From assembly GCF_049847105.1 (NCBI RefSeq), contig NZ_JBNCNS010000001.1, positions 310,001 through 374,000 of the forward strand: a DNA stretch of 64,000 nt. Reading direction: 5' to 3'. The notes beneath the pieces are model-generated. The model had not been told where the DNA came from, made no database searches, and saw nothing but the letters and a program-made list of their open reading frames with translations. Position numbers and translations under genes: made by a program. Position 1 is the stretch's first letter; each line of letters starts with the position of its first letter. Shown here one piece after another: positions 60,370-64,000 of the stretch. This DNA is from Gordonia sp049847105 (GTDB lineage: Bacteria > Actinomycetota > Actinomycetes > Mycobacteriales > Mycobacteriaceae).

Positions 60370-61431
60370 TCATGCGATCCCGCCACCGAACACGTGGTCT
60401 AGCCGCTCGATGCAGATCTCCGCGAGGTCGACGTCCCCGAGGTCGAGGATCTGATTGAGACGCAGGAGTGGAACGGCCAGCAACAGTCCGGCGGTCACCT
60501 GGGCGAACTGCATGTGGTCCAGCCGCATACCGGTACGCCGCCGATAGCGGTCGAGGGTCTCTTCGATCGACGGCGTACCCGGGGCCGGGGCGTGGTCGGG
60601 AAACGGGCTGCTGATCCAGTCGGTGGTCAGCATCCACGCGAGATCGCCTGCCGGGTCGCCGAGGTAGGCGACTTCCCAGTCCAACGCCGCGACCACATCG
60701 AAATCGTTGCCGTAGAGCACATTCGACATCCTGCTGTCGCCCCAGCACAGCCCGACATGTTCGGGCTCGTACAGATGGCCGTCCAGCCAGTCGAGGGCAT
60801 CGACGAACTCCTTGCGCGGCTCGCCCGATCCGCTCGCCCACCCGACGGCGTACCGGAGGAATCCGGCCAGCCGTTGCGGTGCCGACGATCCGAATGCACG
60901 AAGATCAAGGAAGCCGAGACGCCGCGCGGACGGATCCACCGCACGAATCGACGCGATCACGTCGATGCAGCCGTTCCACAATTCGGCGCGGCCCGCCGCA
61001 TCCGCGTCGGCGAAGACACCGGCCTGGTGATACGGCGGGACATCGCTGACCGTCACGGCGTCGTCGATGCGGTCCATCACGAAGTACGGTGTCCCCAGGT
61101 CGGTCCCGTGCGCATCGATCCACCGCATTGTCGGGACCGGGACGTCGGTGGTGCGGAGGCGGTCCATCGTCAGATACTGCCGCCGCAAGTCGAAATCCGG
61201 CAGGACCGGACGTTCGGGAGGCCTCCGGAACACCAGCCCGACCGAATCGTCGTCGCCGTCGTCGAGTCCGAGGAGGTCGAAGAGGTAGGTCTCGGTCGAG
61301 AAGCCCTGGGTCGCCGGTCGCCAGTTCTCGATCCGCGCCCCTCGCGCTCCGGGAAAACGTTGGCGAACAACCGGCTCGAGCGCCTCGGGTAGGAGATCTG
61401 GCGCGATGCGCGAGGCCGGTGAGCTCGTCAC
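60370..61431 (-). CDS. Phosphotransferase family protein (APH/ACAD10-like), copy B
   Basis: 353 residues. Catalytic loop GLCWGDSRMSNVLYGND and metal-site VVAALDWEVAYLGDPAGDLAW correspond to SWGDARIGN and VLDWEMATYGPRELDVAW of copy A at 4872. The N-lobe has VGLVFRRPPERP, and GTPYFVMDRIDDAVTVSDVP is the hinge, as in copy A (GAPFFIMGRVDGQVPPDVMP). Substrate unknown; the family often acts on acyl-CoA or lipid-like hydroxyl groups. GTG 61431 starts five bases after the stop of the DUF7064-like gene. Same pairing as copy A but reversed gene order. Confidence 0.85.
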   Translation of the reverse strand: MTSSPASRIAPDLLPEALEPVVRQRFPGARGARIENWRPATQGFSTETYLFDLLGLDDGDDDSVGLVFRRPPERPVLPDFDLRRQYLTMDRLRTTDVPVPTMRWIDAHGTDLGTPYFVMDRIDDAVTVSDVPPYHQAGVFADADAAGRAELWNGCIDVIASIRAVDPSARRLGFLDLRAFGSSAPQRLAGFLRYAVGWASGSGEPRKEFVDALDWLDGHLYEPEHVGLCWGDSRMSNVLYGNDFDVVAALDWEVAYLGDPAGDLAWMLTTDWISSPFPDHAPAPGTPSIEETLDRYRRRTGMRLDHMQFAQVTAGLLLAVPLLRLNQILDLGDVDLAEICIERLDHVFGGGIA

Positions 61432-61435
61432 CCGA

Positions 61436-62551
61436 TCACCAGCCCGTGTAGCCGTAGCGCGGATAGGCACCGACGAACACCATCTCGACCAGCCCGTGTC
61501 CCACTTTGCCGTCCATCCGCACCTCGCAGAGCGTCTCGCTGACGAAGCTGACCGGGCGGATCGCCTCCGCATCACTCGCGTCGATGGTGAATCCGTCGAT
61601 GAAATCCGTTCCACGCCAATACCCCGACGCGTAGCCATGGAACTCCTGATACCCGGCCAGACCCGGCCAGAAGTCACAGATCGGCGTCACCTCGATGGTG
61701 CTGGTGGTCCGGTCATCACGGTGGACGTCGAAGGTTCCACCGCTGATCACACGGAGTTCATCCCGAAACTTGAGATCGTGGTCGATGTCGATGATCGGCG
61801 ACGATGAGCCACCATCGGCCAGGCGATGCAAGATCTCGCCCTCGAACTGCGTTCGGCGCCCGTCGGAATCCTCCCGCTGCGCGAAATGCACCAGCTCGTC
61901 GTCGAATTCGAAGATACCCATGTAATACAGCACGCCATCGGGGATCTCGCCCGGCTGCATCTCGGTGCCGTCCGGCAGGCTGCCACCCCCGGGTCCGTTG
62001 CGCACGCCCCACGAATGATCCCGCCCGAACCACCAACGTTGCGGGTCGATGTCGATGCGGTCGCCGTCGATCACGATGTGCCCGGACAGATTCCCGTTCT
62101 GGTAGAAGCGCCGCGCATTCTCCTGCACCCGTGCCCTCGTCCGGTGAAACGCCGGCGTCTGTTCGTAGGCTGGGAATTCGGCGGTCAGCACCAGGTCGAG
62201 TTCCAGCCCGTGTTCGTTGCCGCGCAGGGTCGTCCGAGTCCGGTGCAGCGGTTCTTCGACCGCGTACGTGTAGGGCCCGATCGAGTACGCGCCCAGTCCC
62301 ACGGGTGCGGCGTCGATCTGACTGGACACCCGAACCACACGGGTCTCCCCACCGCGCCGGGAGACCATCGCGTAGGCATCGGTCACGTTGCGGTTGGGGT
62401 AGCGCGCCATCCCGGTCATCACCGTCACGTCGCCGGATGTGTCGAAGCCGTACATCACGATTCGCTCGACCCAGCGCAGATCACTCTGCTCGGGGTGATC
62501 GAACGTGGTCGACAGCTGGTGACAGAGCAACTCGTCGTGCGCAGTCAGCAT
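61436..62551 (-). CDS. DUF7064/7065-like beta-rich protein of unknown function, copy B
   Basis: 371 residues. It shares with copy A (5991-7112) the order MARYPNRNVTDAYAMVSRR / LGVYPNLGVTDCFAVVRHH, VIDGDRIDIDPQRWWFGRDH followed by SWGVRNG, FEFDDELVHFAQREDSDG / MEFAEHSIVVVIQETETG, YQEFHGYASGYWRGTDF / LAFGTGYGLEPDWRHGMW, and a similar length. No signal peptide, no membrane span. AGAGGAGG gives it a perfect ribosome site nine bases before ATG 62551. It is the first gene of the pair; the phosphotransferase is second. The divergent TetR gene probably controls the pair. Confidence 0.72.
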   Translation of the reverse strand: MLTAHDELLCHQLSTTFDHPEQSDLRWVERIVMYGFDTSGDVTVMTGMARYPNRNVTDAYAMVSRRGGETRVVRVSSQIDAAPVGLGAYSIGPYTYAVEEPLHRTRTTLRGNEHGLELDLVLTAEFPAYEQTPAFHRTRARVQENARRFYQNGNLSGHIVIDGDRIDIDPQRWWFGRDHSWGVRNGPGGGSLPDGTEMQPGEIPDGVLYYMGIFEFDDELVHFAQREDSDGRRTQFEGEILHRLADGGSSSPIIDIDHDLKFRDELRVISGGTFDVHRDDRTTSTIEVTPICDFWPGLAGYQEFHGYASGYWRGTDFIDGFTIDASDAEAIRPVSFVSETLCEVRMDGKVGHGLVEMVFVGAYPRYGYTGW

Positions 62552-62596
62552 GGTGTTCCTCCTCTGATGATCCGCTCCAGTCGCGGCAACGCATTA

Positions 62597-62613
62597 CGTT
62601 ACGGTCTATAACG
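62597..62613. promoter_or_regulatory. Candidate TetR operator CGTTA-N7-TAACG
   Basis: Perfect 5-base arms around seven bases, in the 94-base gap between the DUF7064-like gene and a divergent TetR gene, 33 bases from the TetR start and 46 from the other start. The usual arrangement for a TetR protein repressing both directions. Confidence 0.55.
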
Positions 62614-62645
62614 AAATTGCGTGGCAGATTCGCTAGAGTCGTTCC

Positions 62646-63284
62646 GTGACCGCCGAACAGCGAAACCTCGCCGGCCGCCCTCGCGACCCGGAGAAGGACG
62701 TCGCCGTGCTGGACGCGGCACGCGCACTGCTACGGGAGGGCGGCTATCAGGCGGCGAACATCGCCGCCATCGCCCGCCGCGCCGGCGTCGGCACCCCGAC
62801 CGTCTATCGACGGTGGGCACGACGGGAGACGCTGATCGAGGACGCGGTGTTCGGTGCGCGCGACATCGCACTGCCCGCCCCCACCGACGATCTCCATGCA
62901 GACCTGCGTACGTGGGTGCAATTGTTTCTCGCACACCTCGCCGACCCCGCGACACGGGCCGCGATCCCCGGACTACTCGTCGCGTATCAGCAGGACGACG
63001 ACCTGTACGGAACTCTGCTGACCCGCGTCGAACGGAGCGTGCGATCGCACGTGGCCGACGCCGTGGCGGACGTCATCCCGTCCGGATCGCAGACGCTGCG
63101 CGCCGCACGCACCGACGCGCTCTTCGATCTCCTGGTCGGCGCAACGCTGGTCCGCGCGCTGACGTTCGGTCTGTATGACAGCGAGACCTTCTGCACACAG
63201 ACCGCCGACGCGCTGATGGCCCTGGCGATGTCCGAGTGGGATCCTCAGTCCTCGACGGTCGTCCGGTCCCGATTCTCCACGTAA
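62646..63284 (+). CDS. TetR family transcriptional regulator
   Basis: 212 residues. HTH at about 14-60: VAVLDAARALLREGGYQAAN, IAAIARRAGVGTPTVYRRWA. The C-terminal domain has the TetR_C_16-like pattern AAIPGLLVAYQQDDDLYGTL. It is divergent from the DUF7064-like/phosphotransferase pair and likely represses it through the site at 62597. GTG 62646 is taken as start. Its end overlaps the convergent TetR gene by 40 bases. Confidence 0.87.
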   Translation: MTAEQRNLAGRPRDPEKDVAVLDAARALLREGGYQAANIAAIARRAGVGTPTVYRRWARRETLIEDAVFGARDIALPAPTDDLHADLRTWVQLFLAHLADPATRAAIPGLLVAYQQDDDLYGTLLTRVERSVRSHVADAVADVIPSGSQTLRAARTDALFDLLVGATLVRALTFGLYDSETFCTQTADALMALAMSEWDPQSSTVVRSRFST

Positions 63285-63940
63285 CTGGGCCCGACGAGCT
63301 TCGGATCGGGATCGAGCCTGGTGAGTCCGTTCCAGCACAGATTCACCAGGTGGGCCGCCACAACCTCTTTCGGCGGCTCACGGACGTCCAACCACCACTG
63401 GGCGGTCACCGAGACCATGCCGACCAGCGCCTGCGCATAGAGCGGCGCCAACGCCGGGTCGAAGCCGCGACGTTCGAAATCACTGGCCAGGATGTGCTCC
63501 ACCTGACTGATCGCATCGTTGAGAAGGCTTGAATACGTGGTGGTTTCGTCAGTACCGGTTCGATCGCCGCGAACGAGGATGCGGAACCCGTCGGTCCGCT
63601 CCTCCATGTAGGTGAGCAACGCCAGGGCCACCTGTTGGACTCGGTAGAGAGAACGATTCTTGGTCAGCGACGAGGTGACCATCTCCAGGAGGGTCTCCAT
63701 CTCGCGGTCCACCACAACCGCATAGAGACCTTCCTTGCCGCCGAAATGCTCGTACACGATCGGCTTGGACACGCCCGCGCGCTGGGCGACCTCCTCGATC
63801 GAGGTTCCCTCGAACCCGCGCTCGGCGAACAGCCCTCTGGCCACCTCGATCAGCTGCAGGCGGCGCTGGGGTCCGGTCATCCGCGCACGAGGCGCGCGTT
63901 GCACCTCGTCGGACTTGTCGGTCGGGCGGCTCACTGCCAT
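63245..63940 (-). CDS. TetR family transcriptional regulator, Rv1019-like
   Basis: 231 residues. HTH at about 30-75: RRLQLIEVARGLFAERGFEG, TSIEEVAQRAGVSKPIVYEH. The C-terminal domain has LVRGDRTGTDETTTYSSLLN and WWLDVREPPKEVVAAHLVNL. Position beside the mfd-mazG-lpqU-eno block matches Rv1019 in M. tuberculosis, a TetR repressor reported to regulate itself and neighbours including mfd. Here five other genes lie between it and mfd. ATG 63940 lies near the window end and its promoter region is only partly visible. Confidence 0.88.
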   Translation of the reverse strand: MAVSRPTDKSDEVQRAPRARMTGPQRRLQLIEVARGLFAERGFEGTSIEEVAQRAGVSKPIVYEHFGGKEGLYAVVVDREMETLLEMVTSSLTKNRSLYRVQQVALALLTYMEERTDGFRILVRGDRTGTDETTTYSSLLNDAISQVEHILASDFERRGFDPALAPLYAQALVGMVSVTAQWWLDVREPPKEVVAAHLVNLCWNGLTRLDPDPKLVGPSYVENRDRTTVED

Positions 63941-64000
63941 ACCGACAACACTAACGACGTGCGCCCTGACACTGGTAATTGTTGGACATGTTGACCATCG
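63941..64000. other. Upstream region of the Rv1019-like gene, cut by the window edge
   Basis: 60 bases, AT-richer than average (GACAACACTAACGACGTG, then GGTAATTGTTGGACATGTTG). Probably promoter; no feature can be fixed. Confidence 0.35.

Noticed and set aside
1..64000. CRISPR array, complete insertion sequence or prophage
   Set aside because: No regularly spaced repeats, transposase or phage structural genes were seen; the only mobile signal is the integrase remnant.

Overview
The window is GC-rich, densely coded chromosomal DNA from a mycolic-acid actinobacterium (order Mycobacteriales), most likely Gordonia or a close relative. The support is an antigen-85-like mycolyl esterase, a DesA3-type desaturase with its flavin/iron-sulfur reductase, F420-type enzymes, MmpL-like RND transport, IdeR-like and KstR-like operators, and a block of genes in the order known from Mycobacterium tuberculosis Rv1019-Rv1026. 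The genus is an inference from gene content; no rRNA is present.

Layout. 1-8.7 kb: end of a Bax-inhibitor-1 family gene, an MMPL transporter with its TetR regulator, a DUF2236 (Lcp/MpaB-like) haem oxygenase, then a plus-strand run of phosphotransferase, DUF7064-like protein and Tat-exported phospholipase C behind a KstR-type operator. 8.7-12.3 kb: Tat multicopper oxidase convergent with a two-component system. 12.36-14.6 kb: relic of an integrated element, with a tRNA gene, an integrase tail running into it, an F420/NADP-type reductase with a divergent TetR gene, a broken lon fragment and a tRNA 3' fragment. 14.6-25.8 kb: metabolic genes and transporters (VOC-SDR operon with twin operators, LysR/YeiH pair, lipase-like hydrolase, MFS, SLAC1/TDT channel, aldehyde dehydrogenase, carotenoid oxygenase), plus a VOC gene remnant and an imperfect-palindrome repeat. 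25.8-36.6 kb: antigen-85-like esterase, monoacylglycerol lipase, pirin-MarR-pirin operon, LLM oxidoreductase, CDF metal exporter, YibE/F protein. 36.6-40 kb: two serine (SxxK) hydrolases downstream of a membrane Ser/Thr kinase. 40-46 kb: FabR/MadR-like TetR gene divergent from reductase and desaturase, then recQ and a DUF4395 gene.

46.2-63.9 kb is the conserved block ppx, DUF501, ftsB-like, eno, lpqU, [efeU-efeO-efeB], mazG, mfd, [GNAT, DODA-like dioxygenase, phosphotransferase, DUF7064-like protein, TetR], TetR (Rv1019-like). Brackets mark gene sets that interrupt the M. tuberculosis order. The efeUOB iron importer carries an IdeR-like box. The ppx gene carries an in-frame copy of a repeat also found between genes at 24.2 kb.

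Most interesting: the relic island, the repeat that has become coding inside ppx, two separate copies of a phosphotransferase + DUF7064-like pair, and several clear operator palindromes whose regulators are unassigned. I see no CRISPR array, intact prophage or complete insertion sequence.
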